A stretch of DNA of 64,000 nt from Chrysoporthe austroafricana (taxonomy: Eukaryota > Ascomycota > Sordariomycetes > Diaporthales > Cryphonectriaceae). The notes beneath the pieces were generated by a model. The model was not told the DNA's origin and made no database searches. It worked only from the letters and a program-made list of their open reading frames with translations. Positions 1 through 12,869 of the stretch are shown piece after piece (position 1 is the first letter of the stretch; each line of letters starts with the position of its first letter). A program made the translations under genes and the position numbers. The stretch is taken from positions 3,094,383 to 3,158,382 of the forward strand of contig JYIP02000004.1 in the NCBI GenBank assembly GCA_001051155.2, given 5' to 3'.

Positions 1-26
1 GCTGACGCTTTGTGTGCCCTCCCCAG

Positions 27-2895
27 ACCTACTGGCTGTTCCAGAGCTACGTCCACGACCTCTCCTCGAACCCCCAGTCCGAGGCCTTCAGGACCTGCAG
101 GAGGGTGTACAACAAGGTGCAGCACGTCGTCTTCGGGCTGGGCGAGGCGGTCCGGCATGACAAGATCAAGGAGAACGCGCTGCCGGTCTCCATCCTGGCC
201 AGCTTCGTGCTGGCCAGCGTGGCCGTCCCCAGCCTGGCCAGCGCCGCGGGCCCGATGGCTGTCGCGCAGGCCCGGCGGCCGCAGCCCATCGACAACACGG
301 TCGTGACAGAGACTGCGAACCAGCCCAAGATAGCCAGGGCGCACACCGTTTCGGCCACCCCCGCGAACAGGCCCCGGCGCGCCCTCAGGGAGACCGGGCG
401 GGTCACCAGCGCCCCCGACCCGAGGGGCTCCCCGGACTCCACGCGCGGGCACCCAGAGTCCCAGCGCAGGTCGAACCTCCCGCCCTCGCGGCCGACGTCC
501 TCTTCGGGCTCTACGGTGACCTCGCCCGTGAAGGAGACGGGGCGACGGCTGCCGAAACACCTCGACCTGGGGGCGGTCGATGCGCGGCTCAGCACGTCCT
601 CGCTCCCCTTGCCCGACCTGAAATCGCCGCTCCCCCCTCGTCCTCCTACTCCGCAGTCCGCAGGCCTAGCTCCAGCCACGAGGCCATCTGAGGCGTCGAG
701 CTTGTCTCGGAGGCATTCGCACCATGCCAAGACGCCTATGAGCCAGACAGACATGACAGCTGTTCAGAGGGCGCGGACGCTGAGGTCGAACTACTTCCGC
801 TGCCAGACGCAGTTTCTGACGGCTCTCGAGGACATCTCGAATAGGCTCGTGATAGTCCCGAAAGCAGCCCGTCTCAGTGCTCTACGCGGTGAACTGGGCA
901 TGCTTGCGCAGGACCTGACCGATGCCATGGTGTTGGTCGACATACCTTTTATCTGCCCACCTACCCTGACCGACGGCTCGCCGGCGAGGAGCAAGCACCA
1001 TCGGATCGTCCGTCTGAACCCAGCTGAAGCAACTGTCCTTAACAGCGCAGAAAAGGTACCCTACCTGCTGATGGTTGAGATTCTGCGCGACGACTTCACC
1101 TTTGATCCAGACTCCCCAGACAACAAGAAGATACTTCCACAGCTATTAGAACAGGGCTCGAGAAGACGCATATTCGACTTGTCCGAGTCTGCAAGGGCGC
1201 CGCCGACTTCGAAGACCCCCGAGCCTGTCGGGGATGCTCCCGTCGACAGCGTCTTCGAGCCGAGCTCTGGAGACCTCGCTAATTCGCCGCAGCTGAGACC
1301 GGTCGACAGTAGCTTGTCTGATAGGACGTTGTCTGATAGGACGGCATCTGAGAAGACAGCATCTGAGAAGACAGCATCTGAGAAGACAGCATCTGAGAAG
1401 CCGGCATCTGAGAAGCCGGCGATGGAGAAGAAACCGGTTCCACAGCGCCAACCGAGCTTGACAACAACAGTCTCTACGACGTCCGAGCTGGTGACGCCCA
1501 GGAGTTCAGCAACCTCGACATCGCGCTCTAGTAGTCCTAGCGGCCGGTCGCTGAGGAAAATGACAATCTCCTCCGCCCCAAGTAAGGCCTCGGTGGACCA
1601 GCCGGATTTTTCTGCCCTCGCGATCCACATGCGGACCGCCTCGCAGATGTTGGCACAGCTGGAAGCTACGTCTGGCAAGCGGCCGAAGGGGGAGGTGGCA
1701 GCGATCCAGGCCAAGATCATCGCGAGCATGCAGAAGCTGGAGGAGCAGAACTTCGATGTGGACGACGGCCAGGGGCCGACCTTTGACCAGATCATGGCGA
1801 AAACGCAGGCCCAGAACATAGCCACGACCACGGACCTGGACGAGGAGACGAACCTCGATCCGGCAATCAACGCTAGCGCGGGCGTGGAGCGCATGGAGAA
1901 CGACTTCAAGACGGGAGGGCTACAGCGGAAGAGCGACCGAGACGACCCCAGCGCAGCAGTCTTTGGCGAGGCATGGGAGGCCAAAAAGGAGCGTATACGA
2001 CGCTCCTCCCCGTACGGGTGGATGAAGAACTGGGATCTTGTGAGCGTCATTGTCAAGACCGGGTCGGACCTCCGGCAAGAGGCGTTCGCGTGCCAGCTCA
2101 TCGACGTCTGCAACCGGATCTGGATCGATGCCGAGGTCGGCGTGTGGGTGAAGGTGATGAGGATCCTCGTCACGGGAGAGTCGTCGGGCCTTATTGAGAC
2201 CATCACCAACGGTGTCTCTCTGCACTCGATCAAGCGCAGCCTGACCCTGGCTTCCGTCGAGGCCGGCCAGAATCCCAGGAGGCGCATCGCGACTCTCAAG
2301 GACCACTTCGTGAAGGCCTTTGGTGACACGGATAGCGAGGCATACAAGGCGGGTGTCGACGCTTTCAAGCGGTCTCTTGCTGCGTACAGCATTATCTCCT
2401 ACGTCTTGCAGCTGAAAGACAGGCACAACGGCAACATCCTCATCGACAACGAGGGCCACATCATCCACATCGACTTCGGGTTCATGCTGTCGAACTCGCC
2501 GGGCAGCGTCGCGTTCGAGGCGGCGCCGTTCAAGCTTACGCACGAGTACGTGGAGGTGTTGGGTGGTATTGGGTCCCCTGAGTGGGAGGACTTCAAGAAG
2601 CTCTGCAAGCAGGCTTTCTCGGGTGAGCACCAGCAGTGCGATAGGGTGTGGGTAGTATCGGGAAGAGACGCTAACCAGGCTATCAGCATTACGGAAGTCG
2701 GCTGACAACATTGTCGACCTCGTCACCATGATGGGCAAGGACTCCACCATGCCTTGCTACTCGGCTGGAGTGGCGTCCGTCCAGATGAGTCTGCGCCAGA
2801 GGTTCCAGCCCCACCTGAGCCCAGAGAATGCCGAGTCTTTCGTCGAGACAGACCTGATCGGAAAGTCTATCGGTAGTTATTATACCCGATTGTGA
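27..2895 (+). CDS. PIK1: Phosphatidylinositol 4-kinase PIK1 (5' end outside window)
   Basis: Type III PI4K-beta that makes PI4P, chiefly at the Golgi and in the nucleus. The window opens in an intron: a CTGAC branch site and a CCCCAG acceptor precede the first exon base at 27, so the true start lies upstream. Exons are 27-2622 and 2687-2895; the 64 bp intron splits an Ala codon. The N-terminal part (TYWLFQSYVHDL) fits the PIK accessory region. A long Ser/Pro-rich linker follows, with in-frame ASEKT repeats near 1318-1428. The kinase domain occupies the last ~270 residues, with the catalytic loop DRHNGN (codons from 2418) and the Mg-binding HIDFGF motif. The protein ends IGSYYTRL after the second exon. 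These C-terminal residues separate PIK1 from STT4 by resemblance; I could not run an alignment. High confidence in family, fair in the exon 5' boundary. Confidence 0.93.
1318..1428 (+). repeat. In-frame 15-bp tandem repeat in PIK1 linker
   Basis: Two LSDRT/LSDRT-like units are followed by about six near-identical 15 bp units (gcatctgagaagaca) encoding (A/T)SEK(T/P). The frame is maintained throughout, so unit loss or gain would change linker length only. Confidence 0.9.
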
Positions 2896-4375
2896 GACCG
2901 CCTTGCCTGCCCTCCCCCTGCACTGGCTGAAAGCCTGTACTAATATCTGTGCCAGATACGATACCTTTCAGTTTAGGACACAGGGCATCTACTAGTAATG
3001 GGCATCGTTCCGCACTTTCGGATCCACAAAACAAAAAACCATGGCGATCGACAACGGACTGCATGACAATCACTTATCACCAGCAAGGAAGCAAAGCAAG
3101 CAAGCAGCATCTGAACGGCGTTGGGCTCATTAGACGTGTTGTGACGTGCAAGGTTTTTTCCTGCCGGGCTTTGACGGCGGGGACGATGTATCGTCACTGA
3201 GCTTCCACTAGCGGATAGATTTACTGCGGATAGGCAGACGAGTGAATTATACATACCACTTATCAACGGAGGCCACCTCGTGGGTCAGTGGGGTTCCAGC
3301 GCGGGTCGTGGTATCGCCAAGTGGCGTTGCCCCTGGATGGGTGATGCAGTCGTCGTTTCGCTCTTTCATCTCCTCGGCTCAGGCTGCTTTTACTCTCTTC
3401 AGTCGTCCCCTCTTGTGTGTTTATACCGTGCTTCCTCATGCGGTGACAGACCCCCCGTTGACATCTCCAAAGCATCGTGAAAACTTGATTCAATTTTTTT
3501 TTTGGTTGGGTTTTTCCCCCCACGTGGTTCAGGTAGTTCACTAGGGCTGTGAACTTCGGTGTTGATGCCATTTTAGGTATTCATGTAGGAGGGTAGGCGC
3601 AGGCCAATGGTTTCTAGGAGGACTGTTGTCGTTGGGCTGCACCCAAGTTACATGCTCAGTTACCAGGAGGGAGTACTCTTGGTCCAGCACCCACTGAGAC
3701 GATGGCGATATGCTCGGCTTGGGTGGAGTACGTGCCGGTGCGGTGCTGTGTGAAGCCTTCCAGGAGGAGGCTTCTGAGGCTGGGGATAGAGGAGGCCGGT
3801 CTCGAAAGACGAGACTCGAGGTGGACTCTGTCTGCGCTGGACAGCACCAGAAGCCTTTCTTGCTCCAGCCACTTCAGCCACGCCCCCGCATGCCCTGCTC
3901 GCGATGCTGAGCAGCCCAATATCCACACCAGGTCGCAGCTGCTGTCTTTACCTATTTAGTCCAACTGCGAGTCTCCTGATTTGGACTTGACTACTGGTCA
4001 GAAGAGCACCCAACCCAATGATCCCTCAAAGTCCCGTCCTTCGATTGGGTCCAATCATCCTGTTGCGTTAGGTAGGGACGGAAAAGCTGTACTCCAGGTA
4101 TTTCGACCCTCCGCTGCCTCGACTGCCCAGCCCCAAAATGTCTGCCGACAGCCCGCCTCGTCCTTCTGTCTCTCCCACGCGCGACGTAACAACCTCCTCG
4201 GTCAAGCCGCGCACCTCCTCAGAAAAGCTGCCGCCGGTTCGACATCGTGATCTGGACGCTGGAACTAACGAGTACGCACACGCCCGCCCAGGACCACCTC
4301 TGGTGAGCACCTCAGAATCATCCACCCACCACCAATCCCCTCACCGTCAGCATCTCGACTACCAGACCGCCCAAG
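2896..4375. other. Intergenic, PIK1 3' flank and promoter of next gene
   Basis: About 1.5 kb with only short, uninformative frames. It contains a T-rich/C tract (3491-3520) in the PIK1 downstream flank. Near the right end, a plausible 5' UTR intron (GTGAGC near 4302, acceptor near 4350-4366) precedes the ATG at 4376. A small ATG frame at 4138 could be a uORF or 5' exon, but it does not splice into the 4376 frame with the visible signals. Confidence 0.5.
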
Positions 4376-5777
4376 ATGTCCGATCGATCTCGCTCCCAGT
4401 CCGTGTCCTACGACTCCAGCACGACTCATGAGTGGAATACCTTCGAGATTCGCATGCTTATCTGCCTCATCATCAAAGGCGAGCACCGCCGTTCGCAAGA
4501 TCCAATTGATTTCGCTAGCAAGCTGAGTACGACTATCCCCAGTTCCCCCCCCCCCCAGCCGAGTTCTTGGCTCTTGAGGCACAAGTTGTGATAAGTACAC
4601 AAGGAACGGTGCTCTTGGGCCAACCTCTCGAGCCCTCGTCCGCCCTCCCATCCTAGAAGCTTGCTGACTCCCAAGCACGACATAGACAGCGCGCTGAACC
4701 CCGGCAGTGCCACGACGGAGACCGCGGCCCAGCTCTTCGGCCGCGACATCCCCACGCAGGAGGTCCAGGACATGCTGAACCGCATACTCGCCAAGAAGAA
4801 GCACGCCGTGGACCTGAGCGACCGCCACCCCACAAGCGTCGTGACGAAGAGCAAGGTGCAGGCGTTCATGCGGTCGCTGGGCTTCGACGGCAGCGAGGAG
4901 GAGTGGAAGATGACGGGCCAGAAGGAGAAGGTCGCGGCGGAGAGGACCAAGACGAGGATGAGGCTGGCGGCGGAGGAGAAGGGGGGCCAGGGGAGCCCGG
5001 GCGTGCAGGACGAGAAGAGGAGGCGCTTGGCGATGATCGAGGACAACCCCAATGCGCAGAGATTGCTGGCTAATTGGGGCATCGGAGCCAGCTTCTGGGA
5101 GGGTACGCCCCTCCTCATTGACCATGCGGCCTCCGCTCGTACTGACCAGTATTGTTCTGCCTGTAGGCACCATTGGGAGACAAGCCCCCCAGCCTCCTCA
5201 AGACCAAGGCAGTGACCGCCGCTCGCCTCCCGCGCCTGGCGACGACTTCAACCCCACGAGCCCCGGCAAGGGCTCCTTCTTCGCCCAGACTTCTGACCCG
5301 CCCAAGGCCAACGACGACAGTCCCTTCGCCCTCCCCGACATTCGGGCTGGGCGTGTCCCTGCCGCCGCCCCCCTTGGCGTCCGCACGCCTGCCTGGAACA
5401 CCCCCGGCGCCCCGATGCGCAGCGTTGCTCCCACGCCCAATGTGGCCGGTATGGGTGGCTGGGGTGCTGATCTCGCGTCCGTGCAGCCGACACCGTTGGC
5501 TGGCGGGTATGGCGCTGGCCATGGAGGAGGTGGTGCCGCCCGCCCGGGCGTGCAGCCGCCCCCGTCAGCGTATGGGGGGTTCGGTGGAGGGTTCGGCCGC
5601 GCTGCTGCTGCTCCCCAGCAGCGGCTGGCCCAGACGCCTGCGTATGGTGCGCTCGGAGGAGGGTACGACGGCGCTGGCCCCGAGCCCCAGCCCCACGAGA
5701 CGAGCGGACAGAAGGTGCATGTCTTCAAGACCCGCCGGAGCCGTACCGACGGCGGGAGTGCACGCAATGGATGGTGA
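4376..5777 (+). CDS. Conserved-looking Gly/Pro-rich protein of unknown function
   Basis: I do not recognise the family. Three exons, 4376-4526, 4686-5102 and 5167-5777, give 392 residues. Both introns (159 and 64 bp) have GT/AG ends and keep the frame: the first joins K-L to N-S-A-L-N through a split Asn codon, the second through a split Gly codon. The N-terminal ~170 residues are ordered-looking (HEWNTFEIRMLICLII, then a charged helical stretch with an Arg/Lys-rich segment around residues 150-170). The C-terminal half is low-complexity Gly/Pro/Ala with YGGFGGGFG-type motifs and ends in a basic KTRRSRTDGG tail, as in RNA- or DNA-associated proteins. A helix-turn-helix-like fold at the N-terminus is only a guess. 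An alternative upstream start at 4138 is not excluded. Confidence 0.7.
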
Positions 5778-6650
5778 GCTGTGGCCCAGCGCTCTGTCTT
5801 TGCATACGTGCAGCAGCGACGTTTTGTCGCCGTCTTTATGAGGTCTGATGAGTCTCAGCTTTACTGGTTCTTCGATTTGACGTTGCGTTGCCCTTAGCAG
5901 TATGCGATCGTTTTAATTTGATAATTAGCACGACAGTATTGACGCACCTTTGCTGCTTGTAATCATGTGGCGTTTTACGTGGTACTGGATCTTCTTTGGT
6001 AAGGAATGATCTGCCTGAGAAACGCATGTTCTTAAAGACCGGCTCGTAGAATGAATGTCAGAAGGGCATAACGGCAAGCTCTATCATGACGATGACGAAG
6101 GCGTCAGTCTTGAGGGTGGGCACAGGGAGCACTCAAAGGGACTAGTGGAAACCACGTAGGCTACGTTTCATCAGGCCGTTTCTACATAATTCGCATGGGG
6201 GGGGGGGGCAAGTTGGTTGCATGTAGTAGAGCGACTGGATTGGCGTCGTAGAGACATTTGCGGATGGCAGTGATCCGGCGCATGGCCTGGGGTGACCTAC
6301 ATGCGGACATAGTGTGTTCTGAACGAAATCGGCAAATTATGCGCAGATGGTTCATCAATCTCGTATGAGGCTATGTTATGCCAGTAATAGTACCCGTCAG
6401 CCAGTCGGTACTAGGAAGTAGAAGCTGAAGACCCTAGCGAGGGAAGAAAAAGAGGCAAGCAAGCACCAGCAGACAGACACACAACCCCATACCTTTCCCC
6501 ACGCACCCATGCATAAGTCTAGACCCGGAGCCATCTAGTAATGGCGACAATTCCAGAGTCACCACACCCAAGCAAGGGAAAGCTAAGAAACCGAGCGCAC
6601 CGCCTCACTACAAGCCACCACCGCCGCCGCCGCCGGGCCGTACGCAAGCC
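5778..6650. other. Convergent intergenic region
   Basis: 3' flanks of two converging genes. It holds a G12 homopolymer at about 6197-6208 and moderately AT-rich sequence. No gene or structured RNA was recognised. Confidence 0.5.
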
Positions 6651-8387
6651 TCAGCGGCCGCGGCCCCAGGCGTGCGAGACGACGACCTCGAAGAGCGGCA
6701 GCGCGGCGCCCATGCCCCTGCACAACGCGCTGAAGTCGTCCGCGCCGTACGCCGCGAGGTCGTAGCTGTCGCCGGCGAGCCAGGCGCGCGTGACGTCGAC
6801 GCGGACGTGCTCATTGGAGATGGCCAGCGGGAACCGTACGTCCAGCGCCGCCTCGCGGAACAGGTCCCGGTTGTTGGCGAGGTACCGCAGCGCCTCGGTG
6901 CGCATGTCCTGGCGCGTCGGCGCCCCGTGCGCGATCATGCGGTGCGTCATCTCCTGCGGCGGTTGGTCGCGGCTGCTGCTGGGCTCCTCCGGGTCCCGCT
7001 TCGCGCGGAACGTCTTGATCGCCATCCGGTAGTCGATCTTCTTCGCCGGGGCGGGCAGAGGGGACTCGGGCGGGGTGTGGGCGCCGCCGGCGGTCAGCGT
7101 CGGCGTGGACGATGCCGAGGAGGCGGCGGGCTCCCTGGGGGCATCCGGGGCCGGAGTCTCCGTCTCCACCCGCGCGTCGACCACCACCTGGTGCGGCGCG
7201 CTGACGAGAGGCTTCGGGTGTGGAGGAGGCGGCTGCTTTGCACGATCTTGGTAGCGAGACAGCACCCACTCTGGGGACGGGGGCATGGGCGGGGGCATGG
7301 ACATGGGCATGGGCGGCAGGGAGCCGCGAGGCGGGAAGGGCTGCGGAGGTTGTGACCTCAACGGGAGGAGCATATCTAGTGGGGGCAGGTTGGTCGTCGG
7401 CATGGAGGCGCTGCTCCCGTCGGCGGTGCGGCTCTCGTGTGCCAGCATGGGAGGTCGCTGCTGGTAGCCCGGCGGATCGTGGGGCCTGCGGGTAGGCCCC
7501 GAGTTCACCGACCACATAGGGTGAGGCAGTGGCATGGGAGGTGGCCGACTACCTATCGAAGGGTCGTAGTACGGTTCCACAACACGACCATTGGGAGGGT
7601 CGTAGGCTATACGAGGTGTATAGCTGTTGGGATTCGGCACCCTGGGCGGACTCGAGCGGCGCCGGTGAACAGGAGGAGGGATATGCTGGACGAGGTAACG
7701 CCCCTGGCGACCAGCACCTGGACGGCCGTGGGAAGGCGGCTCATCCGTCGCTGCTCTCCGCGGCGAAGGAGGGCTTGCGCATCTTACAGTACGGTCGCCA
7801 TAAGAGCGAGGGCGGGCCCTACGCGCTCCTCCATAGCGGACATCGTCACCGCCGTCGCCATCGTCCTCGCTGAGGGACTCGTAGGCCGACTCGGGCTCCG
7901 ACTCCAAGGTGATCCTCGAGTCTGCGAGGCGTGGCTTGTCAGGCTCATCGAGGTAGGAGGTCACAGTCGACAGAGCGTCGTCGTCGTCATCCTTGTCGAC
8001 GGTGAGCCGCCCGTAGCCATGGGCTGAGACATACAGCTGCACGGCCTCGGCAGACCTAGTCAGGAGCTGCTCTAGGGCCTCGACGACCGTCTCAGCGCTC
8101 TTGGAGGACAGCAGGGCCCCGCGACGACCATACTGTGACCGCACGACGGAGGCCTTGTACAGGCCAGCTGGCTCGCGGCTCAGAATGAGGTGGTTATAGG
8201 CGGTCTCGGAGGAGATGAAATCGCAGTTCCCTAGGATGGGGGGAGTAGCCTGTCAGAGCCTGAGGTTGGACACCGAGCGCCTCATTTTGCACGTGCGGCC
8301 GCTCGAGGAAGTAGACTTCGATAGATCCAACTTACCGAGAATTTGCTCCCGCAGCCCAGTGATGACCTCGTACCCACTATTAGCCAT
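6651..8387 (-). CDS. Proline-rich protein of unknown function with ordered termini
   Basis: Two exons on the minus strand, 8387-8336 and 8230-6651, join across a GTAAGT..CTAG intron (104 bp) at a split Gly codon to give 543 residues starting MANSGYEVITGLREQIL. The first ~90 residues look folded (NCDFISSETAYNHLIL, then an SAETVVEALEQLL helix). Residues ~100-390 are Pro/Ser/Arg-rich and probably disordered, with PPPMPLPHP and PMPMSMPPPMPP tracts. The last ~120 residues again look folded (MAIKTFRAKR, ALRYLANNRDLFREAAL, AWLAGDSYDLAAYG). The folded N- and C-terminal modules flanking a disordered linker resemble fungal proteins with a split BTB-like or regulatory domain, but I cannot name it. In-frame Met codons upstream of 8387 are possible alternative starts. 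Confidence 0.7.
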
Positions 8388-9719
8388 GGTTGAAGAGCTA
8401 GACGGTGCTGGCACGTTCTGCGTTGGTGGCAGTGCTGCTCGGGCAAAGGACACAGTGCTCCAAGCGCGCAAAAGGGTCATGAGGATCGAGGATCGAGAGG
8501 ACGAGTCCAGGCCGGCCCTAAGATGACAGGTTATATTCGCATCAAGGCGCAGGAACAAGATGGTGGGAAAAGATGCAACTTGATATAGTTTTTTTGACAC
8601 TTGTTGTTGTCCCTCAACAGACGGGAGCCGCCTGAGCACAGGCAGCCGGGCCTGGCCGGCTGAAAGTGCAGAATGGGGCTGATGGATGATAGGCTCAGGT
8701 AGGAGACCTGGAAATAGTCTTATGTTGTGCAACCGGAGTATAGATTACTCCACCAAGCCTCGTCCGCCTCATGTTGACGGACGCCTCGATGCGGAACGCG
8801 AAGATCCCAGCACGTGCGTGCCGACCGGTGAGAAAAACTAATGCAGTTTGCCTTCGGGGAGGCAGACAAGCGGGTAGGAATCCCAGGGAAAAAGGAAAGA
8901 TATCCATATAATAGCCGCTGTTCACCGGTCCGGGATTTGTGCCGCCCTCTTTTCATCTCACGCATCAAAGGAGATCGTCACACGAAAGTCGTCACCCGGC
9001 AACTTCACAATCTCTAAATCCGGGAGTCTGCAGCCACAAGACGGTCCGTCCACCGCGCAAAGCCAGTCAGCCAATAGAGCGTATGCACTCATCTCAAAGC
9101 ACAGGAAGATAAACGGTCGTGGGTGGTGGAATCACACGACTCGCCTCAAAACCGAGCCGAGTATGCCGTATTACGGTATCACCTAGACACACAAACACGG
9201 GCGTCGAACGATATGTGCGTTGTCATCGTACCTGTGTTGCATGGAGACCTGCGTCCGACGTGCTTGCCACTCGGGAGGCACGCGTCGAGACATTGCTGCC
9301 TTCGTGTCGCCTCTCTGATCGCGATCATGGGGCCAATTGGGGTCCATAACACTGTGTGTCCTTCGAGAGGCTCCCTCACTCGCAACGATTGGGTGCCGTG
9401 CAAGCCGATTGGTGGGGCGACCAATTGCAGTGCTGCACATGCAAGACAGATAAAACAAGGCTCATCCCGTGCTCCTTCAGCTGCGGAGGCGGGAGGCCTG
9501 GATGTGGAATCCTTGTCAGTAAGATCAGAGAGGGTGCCCGAGAACTGAGGCATCGACCTGGCAACGTCGTAGAGGGCACCTGGTAAGGCTGTCCAATGTC
9601 TCAAATCTGGGGCATGGGGCCATGGATCGTCATGGCATCAGTATCATTAGTTGACCTCATACCGCTTCCTCGTACCCAGCCTATTCGATCGCCCTCTCGG
9701 CTCCCCGACATCGACGGCA
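8388..9719. other. Intergenic region between two minus-strand genes
   Basis: About 1.3 kb forming the promoter of the Pro-rich gene and the 3' flank of NUP82. Only short overlapping frames on both strands; none has a domain or splice pattern worth calling. Confidence 0.5.
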
Positions 9720-12466
9720 TCATCCAGCAGTCAAGCGCTCCAATCTTCCTTGAATAGCGTCGACGAGCTCATTCTCCCTGTCCAGTAGGTTCATCACCTG
9801 GGTTACCTTGGCCTTCCTTATCTCTGCAGGAATCTTTAGGCTCGAGACAGATGCGCCGGCTATCTTCTCGGAGCCCACATCGCCTGTAGTATCCCTGCCT
9901 TGTACCTCGGCGACCTGCTTGACCAATTCCTCCTTGAGGCTCTTAATCTCTTCGAAACGCCTCAGGCTCGATTGGGAACTGGGCTTCCCTGCTTTCGGAT
10001 CCGTAGTGCTCTCTTCGGTTTCCGATACGCTCTGGTGATACTTCTTTACTTCCTCAGCGAAAGCCTTCTCCTTGTCACTAAGTGGCCTGGTGGTGTTTTG
10101 TTGGACCTTCTTCCTCAGGTTCTCGAATCGTTGCACCAGCTCCTCCTGTTTCTTTCTTCGCTCCGCCAGAGCCCGAGTAAGGCGGACGTCGTCCGATGGG
10201 CTGTCCCCGTTGCCACCCGTGATGTGATCGACACGAAGTTTCAGCTCATTAGCTTTGCTGATCTGATCCTTCAATTCGGACCGCAGGACATCGCATCTTC
10301 GGAACACTTCCGATACAGCCTCGTTCAAGCGCCCTGTTTCTGCGCTCAGTATCTGGTGGGCGTTGGAGAAGATCTTGAGGGTCATGGGTGAAAGGCGAAC
10401 TGCCTGCCCCATGAGAGCCCTCTGCGGACCTGTCCACACCGCCTGGCGCAGCTTTGGCAAGTCCGATGGCTGGTCGAAAGCTGCCGGCGGCTGGAAGGCA
10501 GGCCGGGGCGTGTAATAGAGCTCCCAGGCAGCCCTGTGCTCTGGGGTCGGTTCGGGGAAAGGCGTCGGAGAAGTAGACGTCTTGATGGGCGGGAATTCGT
10601 CCTCGGGCGTGTCGAAGATCAAGGCGATTGGATCAGATGGCGTAGCCGAGAGAAGGAAATAACCGAGATCTGGGTCGCGAATTGCGACCGAAGCAGCCAG
10701 AGCAGTCTCGGGCACAGGCTCGGCATAAACCCTGTCCACTTCTGATCTCGCCTGCGCAATGAGGTTGACTCTCATGTCCGAACCCGCGGGCGCCTCTGCT
10801 TCCAGCTCGCTCTCCAGCCGGAAAACCCAAGACGCCAGAGACACCTGCGTGATGCCGGAGTTGTGTGTAACGAAAAATGAGTACCTCGATAGGGCATCGT
10901 CGCTAAAGGTAGGCCAGCAATCGGGCGTCACCTCCGAAGGGGGCACGGTGTCAAGGGTCTCAAAGGTGAGCAGAGAGGGCAAGTCGATGGCGTTGGCCAA
11001 CACGGCCGCCTGTGACTTCAGTTTGGGTGGCAGCCACCTCGCTTCGACACCCTCCATATCCAGACATATCCTCACCTGGCCACTTGTAGACAACAAACAA
11101 ATGACCGTCAGTGACAGCCCCTGCTGTTCGTTGTCGCCAAGCTCCAGAAGCTCATCCTCATCGCCCATGAGCTCTTCAGTCTCCATCTTCCTGCCAATTA
11201 CGTAGATATCTGAGAGCTCAGCGTCCAGTTCGTCCTGCTCGTCCTCGTCAGGGGACGACTCGAGATCGAACGGCCCCTGCAATCTCGGGATCAAGCCGGG
11301 GTGAGTCGGTCGCTGATAGACCTCGATTGGCTGGTCGGCCACAGTCTCCTGGATAACCCTAGGCTCCTGGTTGTCAAGATCTGACATCCACTCAAGTTGC
11401 TGCTGCGCAAGGAGCCTCTCCTGGGGAGAGAAGCCCGGGTCGTCCTCGATAGCTGCGACCTTGGCTACGATGGAGACAGACAGAGAGGGGATGAGAGTCG
11501 GCGGGGGCGCCCACAGCTGTGGGAGGAGCGGGCAAAGAGCGTAGACATCGCCTCCCCTCATGGCAATGTACAGGGTCATGGATGACCACAGTCCGGACCC
11601 TCGGACTGCGAACGACGCCGCGGCAACTTCCATGTCGAATACGTCGGCCGAGAAAGCCCGGTTCGTGGTCGTGGATACGGAGAAGTCTTGGTCCACAGCT
11701 GTGCCGTCTGCCAACTTCTTCAGGTCGATGGCCAGCGTTGGCGCGTCGAACGACCACCTGTCTGACGTTGATATCTCCCACAGCCTCACCACGGCGTCTT
11801 CCGTTACCGTCACCAGCGCCGTGCCCTGGACACCTAAGGGGTGCCAGACCGCTGACATGACTGCGGATCTCGTAGTGACGTGCGTCGTCGGCCCGAGAGT
11901 GAAGAAGCGTGGTTTCAAGGGCTCGGAATCTGTGAGGAGAGAGGACTTGGGAAGGACGCAGATGTGGACTGTGTGTGTTGTGAGGATGGCGAGGTAGTCC
12001 GAGCTGGGCGACATCACAAGCTGTCGTATCTCGTCGGCCACGGGTGTCTTGATGACCTGTAGTGTTTGTTAGTATGTGAGCCTGCGCAGGACACCATGCC
12101 ATGGTGCGAAGCCCTTCCACTCACCCGGTAGCCCTCAGCACACTGCCCGTCGGGGTCCTCGATGCTGGGCTGGACCTGATCGTAGGCCGCGAAGGAGCCA
12201 TCTGAGTCTTCTCTCTTGATCCGCGTGCTCGCCGATTTCTCTGCCCAGGACTCCTTCAGGTAAACCAGGTCTCCCCATCGTATCTCTCGGTTGACAGCGA
12301 CGAAGACCTCTGTTCCTCGCCGCGCGATCGTCCGGCGCGGGCCCGGCCTGGCCTTCCTCCTCGAGGAGGCAGCGGCGTTGAGGTCCTCCTGAGGCGCCTG
12401 GAAGAGGTTGTGGCCAGGCGCTGGCCTGCTGAGCCAGGAGGGGGTGTAGGACCTGATCTTGGACAT
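9720..12466 (-). CDS. NUP82: Nucleoporin Nup82 (Nup88 homologue)
   Basis: Scaffold of the cytoplasmic nuclear-pore filament complex (Nup82-Nup159-Nsp1), needed for mRNA export. Exons 12466-12125 and 12056-9720 are joined in phase 0 across a 68 bp GTGAGT intron, giving 892 residues. The start MSKIRSYTPSWLSRPAPGH has the short basic/aromatic opening I associate with fungal Nup82. The N-terminal ~500 residues look like a WD-type beta-propeller (for example AVWHPLGVQGTALVTVTEDA and VVRLWEISTSD), with an acidic insertion (DEDEQDELDAELSDIY) around residues 370-400. The C-terminal ~250 residues are charged and heptad-like, consistent with the coiled coil that binds Nup159/Nsp1. It is divergently transcribed from CBC2 with 403 bp between starts. 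Longer N-terminal extension is open but unlikely. Confidence 0.88.
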
Positions 12467-12869
12467 TTCTGCGCGGCGGAGGGCACTGCTCTCGAGGGAC
12501 AGCAACGCTAGCAATTCGTGGTCGTAAATGCCTGCGCCTGTGTCATCAGGAAGGCCGTCGTGGAAGTGAGCAGGTCCGACCTGATGGCGGTCCGAGCAGA
12601 GAGGTGGTAAGGCTTGGGAGACAAAGCAAGTGGACAAACCGAGATGCAAACGCAGGAAAAGTAGGCGGCAGGGAAAGTTGCGTGCAAGGAGGTAGCTCCG
12701 TCAGTTTAGCGCGTTTCCAGGCCAGCGTCGCGCCGCTCAGTGGCGGACAGACCCGCTTTTCAACCACTGCTGCAGCTCTCGGCCCAGGATTGTCTTCAAC
12801 TTCTAAGCAGCTGGCGCCCCGGTCGTCTGCACTCGTCCTCTCATAACTACCATCTCACACACGACGAAG
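12467..12869. promoter_or_regulatory. Bidirectional promoter NUP82 / CBC2
   Basis: 403 bp separate the two divergent start codons. No TATA box stands out. The gene pair links mRNA cap binding and export, so shared regulation is possible but is inference from layout only. Confidence 0.5.
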
